DNA of 64,000 bases from the NCBI GenBank assembly GCA_032158295.1, contig CM063255.1:5609501-5673500 (forward strand). Direction: 5' to 3'. A model generated the notes under the pieces. The model worked only from the letters and a program-made list of their open reading frames with translations, was not told the origin of the DNA and searched no databases. This document shows positions 13,901 through 22,614 of this stretch, one piece after another (position 1 is the first letter of the stretch; every line of letters begins with the position of its first letter). The translations under genes were made by a program, and so were the position numbers. Source of the stretch: Pycnopodia helianthoides (Eukaryota > Echinodermata > Asteroidea > Forcipulatida > Asteriidae).

Positions 13901-16900
13901 TATATTTTTAAACAATAATAATAATAGCAATAACAATTACATGTTAAATCCAAAATAAAAAAGTTTCTTTGATTATTCCAATTTACTTTAAAACCGATTT
14001 AAAAAATGAAAGATCTTGTTGGTCTCAATTCAATAAATAAAATTTGAAAATTCCTTTTTAATTTTTTACCTATAAATTCACCTCGAAAAGAATTTCAGAG
14101 GTTCACATCAAGAAACACACGGGACCCTCCGAGGTCTTTTCCTTCCTCCATGTTTAAACACTGCACTTTCTTTTTCATTCAGAGCAGTTAATCAGAAGGG
14201 CTTACCCTTTTGCACCCCTCTTGAGCCTCTTCCCCATAACTTTATTAGCATATTAATGCCACAAACCACACTAAGCTGAATACATCCCATTCTTGCCTTG
14301 GGGGGATCAACGGAATATTTTGAAGCTGGCGAATTTATGGACTTTGTCAATGAATGTTTCTACAAGGTTGGCTTTTATACGCCTGACCGTAAACGATTAA
14401 AAAAGAATAAAAAATACTCCCTGTAGGCCTTAACAGCGGGGTGTATTTGAATGGCTTTATCAAATTCATCAAAGTGCATTCAAAGGTCTTTGTGAAGTGC
14501 AAATCGAACTACTTGATCGGCCGATACATACTGTACATGTACATGTATGGTACATTATTATTTAAATATCAAAATGTAAATATCAAACGGTTGTCAGTTG
14601 GAATATTGCAAAACAGAATAACAGTGGGGGGGGGGACCACACACATTTTTTTTTAAACGGGAAGAACTATGTGCATTTTTAACTTTCTGCAGTCAGTTTC
14701 CCTCCAGTGGTTTATTACTTGATAATTAATAATACCCCTACACTACAGTCAGACTCAGCAGTTTGGCTAGAAATAAGAATGTTGCCTAATTCCTCCAGAC
14801 CAATATTCTCAATCTCCAATGTCATTTCCGCACCAGATTATGTGGACTTTAGATAAGATTGGAATGCCTGACCCTGTGATAAGCAACCCTGTGATTTCAG
14901 ACAGACCACAAAAAAGGACCAAAAATGATCCTCTACACTCAAAAGTACATTGATTATTGTAAGTTAAAGGCAGGGTAAACTTTTGGTAGTAACTCCACAA
15001 TAATTAACCATAAAAGCCTACGTTTTTTCTTTCATTACTTTCTTGCAACTTCGATGACCAATTGTAATTGAGCCCAAATGTTCACAGGTAACATGCTATT
15101 TTTTAAAGCATAGCTAATGTTGGGATACACCAAGTGAGGATTACTACAACTAGTACTACTGACAAATTTTACCGAAAGTATACCCTGCCTCAAAATTGAA
15201 ACAGAGAGACAATTAAATATGAATAAATTCATAAAAAGACATGGAGTAAAAACTTCTCATTTATAAAATGAAATTCTAGAACTTAGAATAGATTATAAAA
15301 TAGACATGAAGTCGAATGTTACTCTGTTACTGTTTAACTTTAGTGCTACTGCTGTGATGTCAATGTCTCAGAACCATTGTTTATTGCCCCATAACTAAAT
15401 AAGTTAAAAACTTTAACACTCCAGTCAGTAGGCCTAATTCTTTGGGTACCGGTCAACTCGGTCTGAGGTCAACTCGGTCCGAAGTCATCTCGGTCCGAAG
15501 TCATCTCGGTTTGAAAAACCAAATAAAGTGTGGTTGACGGGGACTACATGTAGGCGGGACGTTTGTATCTCAACGCTGTATCTCAGAAATTAATAATAAT
15601 CACCGTTTAAAAAAAAAAAACTTTTCTAAAGCATAATATAGGTAAACTAAAGTGAAACAAAATGGTAGAAAATGAACTTTCCTTTGCAGTTTGTGTAAGA
15701 AATTTTTTTCTCTTTTGTATGGCTGAAACTGTTTATTATGTAGGGGAACTTTACTTGTATCTTTTAATGTAATATACCTTTTTATGTTATATAATGATAG
15801 GCCTACATAATTAAGTTCAGTTAAATTGGACAACCAAACACTCTTTATGGTTCTAAATTTTTATGAAATATTTCTCATTAGAATAGATTTGGTAGGCTAT
15901 TCTTTATTTTGTATTGTTTTATCATTAGTTTGGGGTTGAACAAAGAAAAATTGACTAGAGTGGGATTTGAACCAACGACCTCCGGATTAAAGTACCGGTG
16001 CTCTACCAACTGAGCTACATGTACATGTATCTAGCTAGCCCTACATGTATGTTGGCGGTCTCCCTATTTTGTCAATATCTTTGTTCGGGGGTGCCAGTCA
16101 GAAGCCATGCAACCGTTAACTGCCGTGTAGCCAGGGATCACACCAAAGTTTACGATACAACCTGAGGGGATGCGACTTTTTAAATTAATTTGAAATGTCA
16201 AGTAATGAACCACAAGGGAAAACTGACTGGGTAAGATACCCAGTCAGTTTCCCTTGTAGTGTAAGTTTACTTGAAAGTTTTGTTTACTTTATATTACTTT
16301 CAATCAAACAGTTTCCTTAAGTGTCCTACACTATTTATTATTTTATGTGTTTTAATTTACTAGAGTGGAAAATTTTATCTCCTATTTTCGAAATAAAAAA
16401 AGTCATACACAAACTGCAAAAGATTTCTTTTTTAAATTATGATTATTAGGCCCTTTTAAGTTTTAATTTATGAGATTACATAGTAAGCACACAATTATGA
16501 TACCTATTTAAACAATTTCGGACCGAGTTGGCTTCGGACTGATTTAACTTCAGACCGAAATGACTTTGGACCGAGTTGACTACGGACCGAGTTGACCCAT
16601 AACCAATTCTTTGACACTGACACTGTGACACTGACTGACCATAGAGTAACTGACAGACTGACCATAGGTAGAAATCTATTTCTACCTCCATGCACTGACA
16701 GTGACACTGAGACTACATGTGTACACTGTCTCTGAAAATTCCCCATATTTGTTTGCTCCGTATCCATTTATATCAACTTCATTTCTTTACTTAAATTTTT
16801 GTTACCAATGTGGAAATAAATGTTGATTTGAATTGGAATGAATTGAATTGACAACTGACAGCAGTGACAGCTTCTAAACTTACCGGCAAAACCAAGTGTA

Positions 16901-17151
16901 AAGCTCACTCTGACCACATCTACCCCAAGTCCTGAATCCCATTCTAAATCCACCATGCACGCCACCACCATGAAGAAGAACGTGCCGAGGCACTCGGCCA
17001 CCACGCTCCGGCAGAACTCGGCCGAGCAGTACCATCCTCGCTCGGTATGCTTACCGCCACGGCGACGTGAAGACGACCCCGCAGCAGCAGCAGCTGCAGC
17101 AGTCCGGCTGGACGTTGATGAGCTCCTCAAATCGTACGACGTGTGGGCCAT
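1892..17151 (-). CDS. Aquaporin / major intrinsic protein gene (big brain/AQP4-like), four exons, 3' end missing
   Basis: The product is a six-helix membrane channel for water or small solutes. Four minus-strand exons (17151-16884, 12952-12790, 2709-2505, 1984-1892) join without phase conflict to 729 nt, 243 codons. The N-terminus is Ser/Ala/Arg-rich, followed by helix 1 (AECLGTFFFMVVACMV), helix 2, the first pore loop HISGGHLNPAIT, helices 3 to 5, and the second loop TGASMNPARSLSSAV. The ATG at 17151 has a good context (purine at -3, G at +4). The protein stops after DGWPVLLE, before helix 6, so a last exon is missing and probably lies beyond the left edge. Against classical aquaporins, the selectivity-filter Phe aligns with Leu and the His with Thr, while the Arg after NPA is kept. 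This suggests an unusual pore. The family call is firm; the subfamily is inference. Confidence 0.9.
2200..2470 (+). repeat. Degenerate right half of the CCCTCAAACGAGGCAC inverted-repeat element
   Basis: Positions about 2345-2470 resemble the right part of the elements at 46024, 48806 and 59138. They share an AAAACAAACCCTTTT stretch, a GGAAGCATGT-CTGACA stretch and the closing TTTGAGGGATTT. The left half is too diverged to delimit. Confidence 0.4.
2505..2709 (-). CDS. Aquaporin exon 3 (helices 4 and 5)
   Basis: The exon has 205 nt between a TTTTTTCTTGCAG acceptor and a GTAAGT donor. It takes one base to finish the split Gly codon, then gives 68 codons ending in phase 0. It encodes an extracellular loop, helix 4 (AMGLEFLMTFLLVFTFVSS) and helix 5 (KLVALPIGLAYLTNTLWG). 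At the place where classical aquaporins have the filter His, this protein has Thr, 12 residues before the second NPA. Confidence 0.9.
2762..2880 (-). repeat. Interspersed repeat shared with 52130-52270 (opposite orientation)
   Basis: The stretch has the string ACATGTTTAGCGTCCTGC, a purine-rich GGAAGGAGGGC segment, and a TTTTTCAAGATGGTTGCC-like segment. The same three blocks occur in reverse complement and in the same order at 52130-52270. No ends or coding capacity are visible. Confidence 0.55.
3025..3397 (-). mobile_element. TTAA-flanked miniature inverted-repeat element, family M1
   Basis: The ends read TTAA-AGGAACATTAAAGAATTGG and CCAGTTCTGTAATGTTCCT-TTAA, a terminal inverted repeat with a TTAA target duplication, as in piggyBac-type and some Kolobok-type transposons. 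The 365 bp interior matches copies at 30725-31118 and 36759-37153 in reverse orientation. There is no transposase ORF. It lies in aquaporin intron 2. Confidence 0.8.
3721..3960. mobile_element. Foldback/miniature inverted-repeat element (TAGAGCGCC ends), with inner hairpin
   Basis: The outer ends TAGAGCGCCAAAAGGTGCAAG and CTTGTGCCTTCGGCGCTCTA are inverted repeats. A second, inner pair (CCATTTCAGCAAGC / GCTTGCTGAAATGG, 3783-3888) gives a nested hairpin. A related copy lies at about 62875-63300 with the same inner pair. It is noncoding. Confidence 0.7.
4082..4243. mobile_element. Near-perfect 162 bp foldback element
   Basis: The stretch begins GGGGTCGATTTCACAAAAC and ends with its exact complement. 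The arms are about 74 bp, rich in the sub-motif TAGGACTAGTCCTA, with only a few mismatches around a short centre near 4160. It is noncoding, and would form a long hairpin if single-stranded. No clear target duplication is visible. Confidence 0.85.
4250..6460. other. Aquaporin intron 2 sequence without recognised features
   Basis: This is AT-rich intronic DNA with scattered ACATGTAC motifs. The short reading frames lack any domain signature or splice-bounded homology that I can recognise. Confidence 0.4.
6464..6800 (+). repeat. Interspersed repeat, inverted partner of 8830-9110
   Basis: The stretch has CAGGGTTTCTGCCCACAGTG, a CGACTCG-type segment, GTCAGACATTTTCTTCCAGG and a long T-rich run. 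The reverse complement of the same blocks lies at 8830-9110. It also shares its TTGGCCTAAC string with the ends of the 8753-9359 element. It is noncoding. Confidence 0.6.
7619..7928. mobile_element. 298 bp inverted-repeat element with 6 bp target duplication
   Basis: The element proper (7625-7922) begins CAGGGTTCTGCCCA and ends TGGGCAGAACCCTG, a perfect 14 bp terminal inverted repeat. The bases ACGTTT directly flank both ends (7619-7624 and 7923-7928), consistent with a 6 bp target-site duplication. The interior has no transposase frame. Confidence 0.75.
8460..8760 (+). pseudogene. LINE 3' fragment (C-terminal end of a reverse-transcriptase ORF)
   Basis: Conceptual translation gives VNFKVLTLVFRCLNTDSAPS and, further on, GDRSSHAGAPKLWNN, then an RHSDSPAAFQKNL-like segment. 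This matches the characteristic tail of CR1/L2/Jockey-type LINE ORF2 proteins (…APKLWNSLP…IRxSxS…FKKxLKTxL). Stops and frame changes interrupt it. It lies in intron 2 and runs into the next inverted-repeat element at 8753. Confidence 0.65.
8753..9359. mobile_element. ~0.6 kb inverted-repeat element (GTTAGGCC ends)
   Basis: The left end is GTTAGGCCAAAAAAATAAGG followed by GTTCTGTTTCC. The right end is the reverse complement, with a longer A/T run. A second inner pair around CCGACCCTA is also inverted. The interior contains the repeat shared with 6464-6800. No transposase and no unambiguous target duplication are visible. Confidence 0.65.
9360..10165. other. Intronic sequence without recognised features
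   Basis: I see no domain-bearing frame or delimited repeat in this stretch of aquaporin intron 2. A few short ATG-initiated frames (for example 9713-10075, minus) have no recognisable composition or homology. Confidence 0.4.
10168..10297 (-). mobile_element. Truncated copy of miniature element M1
   Basis: It matches the right third of the 3025-3397 element, from the GTGACCCAGATGGCCGATCG block to CCAATTCTGTAAT. Only one terminus remains, and the TTAA flank is degraded. Confidence 0.7.
10398..10455 (+). pseudogene. Short LINE reverse-transcriptase fragment
   Basis: About 18 codons read TQIERLQRIWHSAARVIT. This resembles the LQRVQNxAARLIT signature near the C-terminus of CR1/Jockey-type reverse transcriptases. 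It is too short to classify further. Confidence 0.4.
11073..11782 (+). repeat. Tandem duplication, two ~355 bp units
   Basis: Units at about 11073-11425 and 11427-11782 align along their whole length, from GTTGTTTTCCCTTCAATTTT to CTACATGTAATG…TTGATT. They differ by scattered substitutions and 1-3 bp indels. It is a noncoding, recent-looking local duplication in intron 2. Confidence 0.85.
12628..12780 (-). mobile_element. ~150 bp inverted-repeat element, family P1
   Basis: The stretch runs from ATAGACCCCTTGCATTGG to CAATGACGTCTATAG, with an internal ATCNTTGATGAAA / TTCATCAAAGATC inverted pair. The same block occurs at 25850-25995, 38335-38490, 49525-49680 and 59850-59975. It lies directly beside aquaporin exon 2, separated by about 10 bp of intron from the donor site. 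Confidence 0.7.
12790..12952 (-). CDS. Aquaporin exon 2 (first NPA loop, helix 3)
   Basis: The exon has 163 nt between a TTTTTTGATTGCAG acceptor and a GTGAGC donor. It completes the split codon and gives 53 full codons plus two bases. It encodes VTLVHCFEHISGGHLNPAIT, then a membrane helix ending AAQFLGAATAVLLLKG. NPA motif 1 is intact. The stop codon just after the donor shows that it must be spliced. Confidence 0.92.
13467..13663. mobile_element. 197 bp miniature inverted-repeat element (GGGCCCAATTTCATAGA ends)
   Basis: The 17 bp termini GGGCCCAATTTCATAGA and TCTATGAAATTGGGCCC are perfect inverted complements, and GCTGCTT / AAGCAG extend the pairing inward. It is noncoding, in aquaporin intron 1. 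The style resembles the foldbacks at 4082 and 26205. Confidence 0.8.
15436..16613. mobile_element. 1.16 kb inverted-repeat transposon with 9 bp target duplication (MULE-like)
   Basis: The element proper is 15445-16604. Both ends carry tandem copies of a ~16 bp unit containing GTCAACTCGGTCCG, in opposite orientation. The bases AATTCTTTG flank both sides (15436-15444 and 16605-16613), a 9 bp target duplication typical of Mutator-like elements. No transposase frame remains. A tRNA-derived element and a 23 bp-arm hairpin (16210-16262) sit inside it. Confidence 0.75.
15890..16150 (-). repeat. tRNA-derived SINE-like element with intact pol III A and B boxes
   Basis: On the minus strand, TAGCTCAGTTGG (16017-16006) matches the A box and GGTTCAAATCC (15973-15963) the B box, at normal tRNA spacing. 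The anticodon-arm region carries ACTTTAA. The 5' and 3' sequences do not pair as an acceptor stem, and a conserved tail (CAATTTTTCTTTGTTCAACC) follows, so it is a SINE-like relic rather than a working tRNA gene. Confidence 0.7.
16884..17151 (-). CDS. Aquaporin exon 1 (start codon, N-terminal tail, helix 1, start of helix 2)
   Basis: There are 268 coding nt from the ATG at 17151 to a GTAAGT donor whose G is at 16883. The exon ends one base into a codon. The N-terminal ~35 residues are low-complexity (a run of Ala, then Ser and Arg). Next come EFCRSVVAECLGTFFFM, typical of the first helix of big brain-like aquaporins, and VRVSFTLGFA, the start of helix 2. A longer open frame runs on past the donor, but it is intron: the next exon restores the family sequence exactly. 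Confidence 0.9.
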
Positions 17152-17850
17152 TTCTTCCTTGTGGAACTAAAATCAGTTGATCTAGCGTCAGGGGTCGACT
17201 CCCGTTTGAATCGGCTGGTCTTGTTACTCCACAATCACTCACACGATCAAAGGGATTTTCTCCATGTTGTTATACACCAAATCAAAGAGTTCATATTCTT
17301 CACAGTCATGTGTTGATCCAACTTCTGATAGGAACACATGCGATCTCGAATCAATGGACGCGTGTGCGTGTGGAAGAAATTTTATCAAGTGTTTATAATA
17401 CAAAAACACAGCAGTGTAATGTACATATGCACACACGCGGACGGGTGCACACACACGTTGATTGGACCGATCACTGTCTTGATTGATTGATCTCGACCTT
17501 CGTACTTACGTGTACTCTGAACTTTGAACTCGGTAAACACGCCATTCACAATGCTCGACCCCCACACCACACGGGGATATAGGGCACGTCTTGCGATAAA
17601 TGTCATTCACCGATGGGTACGAGTATTCACATTTGGGGAACGACAACCGGGCCACGATTTTTTTTAGATATTGTAATATTTTAAGCAGAAAAAGGCACTG
17701 TTTAAAAATGGTTTAAAAGAGGGGTTCATAGGGGAGTTTGTCCCCTGATAGGCGAGCAGCGGAATCATTTTTTTTGTCGACTTAATGGACCCACTCTACA
17801 TCACACACCCACAACAGGTAGGTATCCCTGGAAAGGATTATGTCTCTGCT
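17152..17850. promoter_or_regulatory. 5' flank of the aquaporin gene (putative promoter and 5' UTR region)
   Basis: This is the sequence directly upstream of the aquaporin start codon on the minus strand. It contains no recognisable exon. It is less AT-rich than the introns nearest the start. No TATA box is convincing. The promoter role is inferred from position only. Confidence 0.35.
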
Positions 17851-18210
17851 TTAAAGGTATTATACAGGATTGGTAGAGCTGACAAAACAGTCGCAAACAA
17901 AGTTCATGTTTTGTGTGATTAACCATATACATGAAATAACAAACCTGTGAAAATTTGAGCTCAATTGGTCATCGAGGTCACGAGAAAATAGTGAAAAGAG
18001 ACCTTATGTTTTCTGTTTTTCAAACATCAAGTTTATTATCGCGCGCGATAAAAACTGTTGTTTTATTCATTTCTCAGAAACGATAGCATTTTAGGCAGAA
18101 ATATTTTAAGGAACCCTTTCTACCATGACTTACTTTAAATCTTGTAAGTTATGTGTGAATCTGTGAACATAGTGTTTTTCGATCTTACCAATAGTGTACA
18201 GGGCCTTTAA
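17851..18210 (+). mobile_element. Diverged TTAA-flanked miniature element related to M1
   Basis: The ends are TTAA-AGGTATTATACAGGATTGG and CCAATAGTGTACAGGGCCT-TTAA. Internal blocks (AACAAACCTGTGAAAATTTG, GGTCACGAGAAAATAGTGAA) match family M1 in the same order. It is noncoding. Confidence 0.7.
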
Positions 18211-18855
18211 GATTATAGCCATGATGTGGAGCTGCCAGAATGGGATAATTGTGTTTTAGTGACATTTTGGTCAAAGAATCTCATTTTTGGTCAATTTTGT
18301 ATTATTAAGAATTTGTATTTTTTACATCTATGGAACACATCCCACCCATGAAAGTAGGTTTAAAGACGTTATTATAAATGTTCTTTAAATTTACAATAAG
18401 CTTTAAAACTAGGAAATGTACAGTAAATATAGGGAGTATTGATCTAAAACAGCTGGCATTAAATTATTTTAAAAATACATTTGCATTATTAATTAAGCTT
18501 AACTGATTATTGTAGGCATAGCAGTAATGCTGGATTTTGCGCAGATGGGGGACTGTAATGGATGCAGGGGTTTGCTGCTTAGTCATGCTGGTTGATACTT
18601 TCTTTGCGTAATATTTTGCCTGGCTAGTTGCAACGCATGTTTCTTTCTCATTTTTTTTTCCACAGAAAAGGAACCATTTAGTTCTTTTTTAGATGCTTGG
18701 GGGCAGCACCAATTGAGTCTATAAAGTTTTTACTTTATGGACGTGTGCTGTGGTTGAGGTGCCATTGGTGGAATTATAGTAGTCACTTTGAATGTTTCAT
18801 ATTTCTGTAGGCTTAAACATGAAAATATTTAGTTATAGAAGGAAGGTATGGCTTT
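18211..18855. other. Intergenic sequence without recognised features
   Basis: AT-rich sequence between a miniature element and the decayed nuclease-like ORF. Nothing is supportable here. Confidence 0.4.
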
Positions 18856-21130
18856 ATGCAATTTGTTTGGAATGACCATAACCAGCCAGCACTAGTATGG
18901 CTTTTAAGCAGTGTATCCCCAACATTTTCAGGTGAGCATAGTTTGGATCCATCAGATATTAAGCTTGTGCATTTGGAAGGACTCGGAATACTGCAATGGA
19001 TTCAGTATCTACTGACTAATTCCAATAGATCTAGGACAGTGAATACACCTTTTTCACAATTGGATGACGACAGGGAGTTTGTAAAGTGTGCTGTGAGAAA
19101 GCTTGAGGATAAATTGTGGCTAAGCATACTTTGCCGTCGATGAAAAACTGTCAGAGCTGGGGTGTGCTCAGTCTTCTACATTTAAGTTCCGGGATCATTT
19201 CTTACAAGTTATACAGATATTGCTTCTTAATGTCCGTGCTGAGCGGGAAGCCAACTGGAAACTTCACCTCCACACAGCGTGCCATGATTCCCTACTTTTT
19301 TGCTGCCAACAGACCAAACTATATGCTAGATTGAGTCCAATCTACAGCATTGACATGGTAGACCTACCAAGTGATGTTCAGAATGCTTTTGAGTCTGGAG
19401 AGTTCGCAATTCATCAGTGTCTTGGTTCATTTAATGGAATTTGGAGTGACATGGGAGTTGAAGAAACTGTCATAATCAGAGACTCCAAAATTAATGGTGG
19501 AATTGTGGGTTTGACCAGGAAAAAGCCAGCCGATGGACTCTAACAAGGCATGTGATGAGTGAGTATGCAAAGGCTATGAGTGAAAGAAGTGGATTGGTTA
19601 CAAGTAGCGAAGACACAGACCATAAAGAGAATCTACCCTCCAGGTGGAAGAAAGATGAACAACATGTCACAGCCACCATCAACCATGTAATTAACAACTT
19701 AACCAACCCATTTCAACCTGAATCACATCCAGATGTGCTTGTCAACATATCTACTGGTCTTCATGCAACACAAGAAGTACAAGAGTCTCTTCTGAATATT
19801 GCAGAGGTTGGTGAAGACAAAATGGAGAGGTTTGTGACTTCTGGTGTGACAAAAGGGGTTTATACAGTCCTGTCACAAAATCTGACATCAAGACATGCTG
19901 ACATGAGTAAGAAGACAAAATTCCGATCTGGTGATGGATACAAAAGCAGGGACCATTATGACCAGAAATTGTCTTCCGCAGAGCATTGACGTTAGTCAGA
20001 TGTAGAGATGATGTCTCACTGACAACCGTACTGAGTCTCCCAAGGTGCTGTTCCAGTGGCCATCTTCAACCCTGATGGCACAATGAGGAAAACAAACAAG
20101 GCCGAATTATAGGCCATCAGCTAGAAGCTCAAGCAGAAAAGGTGACTGAGATACCGGCCTGTGCAACATCCAGAACAGTTTACATCAGAGATGCCATGGC
20201 TGTCATTCAGATGATGGCAGGAGAAAAGTTCCTTACATTTGATGAATTAGCTGCGGCATACTTAAGGCAGGTCCTAAAAGGATTTGACAAAGCAGACACG
20301 GTCATCGAAGTCTTTGACAGATATGACTGTAGGAGTTCCGTGAAGTCAGCAGAGAGGCATCGTCGCACAGGTTCCAGGGTAGGATATAAGGTATACCAGG
20401 TGATTGGTGGCCGTCCAGTACCTCCTTGGAAGACGTTTCTGAATGTATCAGCCAATAATCAGTCGCTTGTATAATTTCTTTGTAACTACATGGTTCAAAA
20501 TGCACCAACCGCCTTGAAAGCATGCCCAACACGGACACTTATTATTGCAGGATGTTTCTGCGATGGAATGCTGACAAAGTCTATCACTAGAAGCGGTGTT
20601 GAAGATGCAGCAGGTTTGTTCAGTTCTCAAGAAGAAGCTGATACTAGAATGCTTCTGCATGTTTCGTCCTCAAATGCAGCTTTTGTTACAAGTGGTGTGA
20701 AAGGATGTGTAATCATCAAGTCTCCGGACACAGATGTTTTGGTTCTTGCAGTTCACTACTTTCCTAAAATGGAACACATTGATGATGGGATGTGGATTGA
20801 AACAGGCATCATAACAAGCACAACTGACTTACGCCGATTCATTCCAGTACACGCAATAATATGTGAGTCACTCGATTCTGACTTCTGTAATATTCTTCCT
20901 TCTGTTCACTCATTGACTGGATGTGATTCTGTGTCTTCCCTATTTGGGATCGGCAAGAAGAAGGTTTTCAATCTTCTGAAGTCCAAGGGAGCTTGTGTTT
21001 TGCAGATCTCTCCAAACTGGCAGTTAATGATGAACAGGCAGCGATAAATGCAGCAAGAAAGTTAGTTGCAATGCTGTATGACCATAGTAAAAAGTACAAA
21101 CATGCACAACTGGAGACCTCAACCTTCTAC
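18856..21130 (+). pseudogene. Decayed intronless ORF with C-terminal XPG/FEN-like nuclease domain (multicopy metazoan family)
   Basis: Consecutive plus-strand frames (18856-19143, 19220-19543, 19552-19989, 20142-20474, 20490-21047) read as one protein broken by frame changes and one in-frame stop at 20472. The N-terminal part has a GKPTGNF / IPYFFAANRPNY segment. The middle reads LTRHVMSEYAKAMSERSG. The C-terminal part carries SQEEADTRMLLH, SPDTDVLVLAVHYF and LTGCDSVSSLFGIGKKKVF, which parallel the acidic metal ligands and helix-turn-helix of FEN1/XPG nucleases. I know this layout from high-copy uncharacterised invertebrate proteins; some Academ-type transposons carry XPG-like domains. Whether this belongs to a transposon is inference. 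Residual similarity continues to about 21.5 kb. Confidence 0.65.
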
Positions 21131-21649
21131 GGCTCAAGCTAGCTATAAAGGACAGGCCTTTAGCCAAACTTCCACCCTGTGAAGCCAGCTTTTTAGAACA
21201 TGTTAGAAGAGCCTCATGGCAGGCGAAGATATGGATGTCTTTCCATATACCTCAACCAGATCTTGGCTCACCGGATCAACATGGATGGAAACATAGGGAT
21301 GGTGTATTTGTCCCTATGTACTTTGAAGGTCCCATGGCATCAGAACTACTGTCAGATTTTTCTGTTCCTGTCCAAAGAGGAAACGTTGTGAAACCAACTG
21401 TGCCTGTAGCAACATCAGTCTTCCCTGGATCTGTGTGGAGGCAATAACGATTGCGCTAACCCCAGCTCTCACAACAGAAATGATCATGATGAACAAAGTG
21501 AAGGTGAAGAGGACTGAATTGCAACAGTTTGCCACTACTGGACATCGACACTGGGCTCGATTTACTTAACGTACAAAGTCTCCTTCTGCTAAGGTATGCC
21601 ACTACACATGTTTGAGCTCAGTTTGTTCTCGAGAATAATCGAGAATAAT

Positions 21650-22250
21650 TCTGAATTTCATCAGTGCTACTGTTTTTTGCCGAGATCAACAAACATATCA
21701 GTCAGCTTGGGGCCAACTTCAGCAAATCCATACAGTTTGAAAGCAGCCGTATCACAGAGCTGGATAGGTAAAGGAGCTGGAAACAACTCAAAACAAACAA
21801 CTACAGTGGGGCAACAACTAGCACAGCACAATGATATTCTCAGCAAACTGGGGCGGTTCAGCCGGCACAACAATGTCCTCAGGACCGTGGGCTTACCACA
21901 GGCACCTGGTGAAGATTGCCTTTCCCGTGACCGCAATAATCCTGGTCGGCGAATTTGAAATGCCCGACGTAAAGACAGAAAGAGCTAACCGAGACGGGCC
22001 CCACCAGACACCAGACAGACCACATCACCTCCTCATAAAGATGAACTGCTACAATAAAAACTACACATCCTGCGTCAATAGCGGAAAGTCTTGGAGATCG
22101 AACCGTTATTCACGAAGGAGGATCTTAAGGAAAAACGCCTTAAATTTCAAGTGAGGTGAGAAAAGCCTACTGAGAAGATAAACGGTATTGTCTCTTTTCT
22201 GGGAAATGGTGCAGAAAATGGAGGGATGCCTGTCATCTTTAACAACCACC
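21650..22250 (+). pseudogene. LINE ORF1-like fragment (coiled coil plus RNA-binding region)
   Basis: Frames read piecewise as an ORF1p-type protein. A SKSIQFESSRITELDRK-like heptad region precedes an RRNNV-like motif (here RHNNVLRTVGLP), a GPHQTPDRP…LIKMNCYNK stretch, and then LFTKEDLKEKRLKFQVR followed by KAY. That order (coiled coil, LEQYSRRNNV-like motif, KxRxxxxxxRKAY tail) is typical of LINE ORF1 proteins. Several frameshifts and stops are present. It lies just upstream of reverse-transcriptase sequence of the same orientation. Confidence 0.6.
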
Positions 22251-22614
22251 CATAAACTCAATGTTGATTATACCGTTAATTCAAACACAACCTGAAGTTC
22301 AACATTATAACTGTACTCCTGGAAGTACGCATTGACTCACAACCTGTCGAAGCATATGGATGAATTATAAGCCTACTCCTCTTGTTTCCATTGATTATTG
22401 ATTATTTGTTTTCCATGATTTCTGATTGCTTCATTGGTTATTTGTTTCCTCATATTGCAGTTGCTTGGTTCACTCCTTGCTTGTCTCCAAAATGCTTGTT
22501 TTACTCATTTAATTGCATTTTGCTCCTATTTCACAGTTATCGTTTTCTCTTTTGTTTTCTTTTATTTTGCCGTTATTGCGCTTTGGAAGTTCATATGGCT
22601 TAGGCCCTGGTTCG

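Noticed and set aside
15950..16040. tRNA gene (Lys-like anticodon region)
   Set aside because: The D and T arms are recognisable, but the acceptor stem does not pair, and there is a SINE-type leader and tail.
16768..16883. Continuation of aquaporin exon 1 in the open frame
   Set aside because: A GTAAGT donor at 16883 joins in phase to exon 2 and restores the helix-2/NPA sequence; the read-through has no family match.
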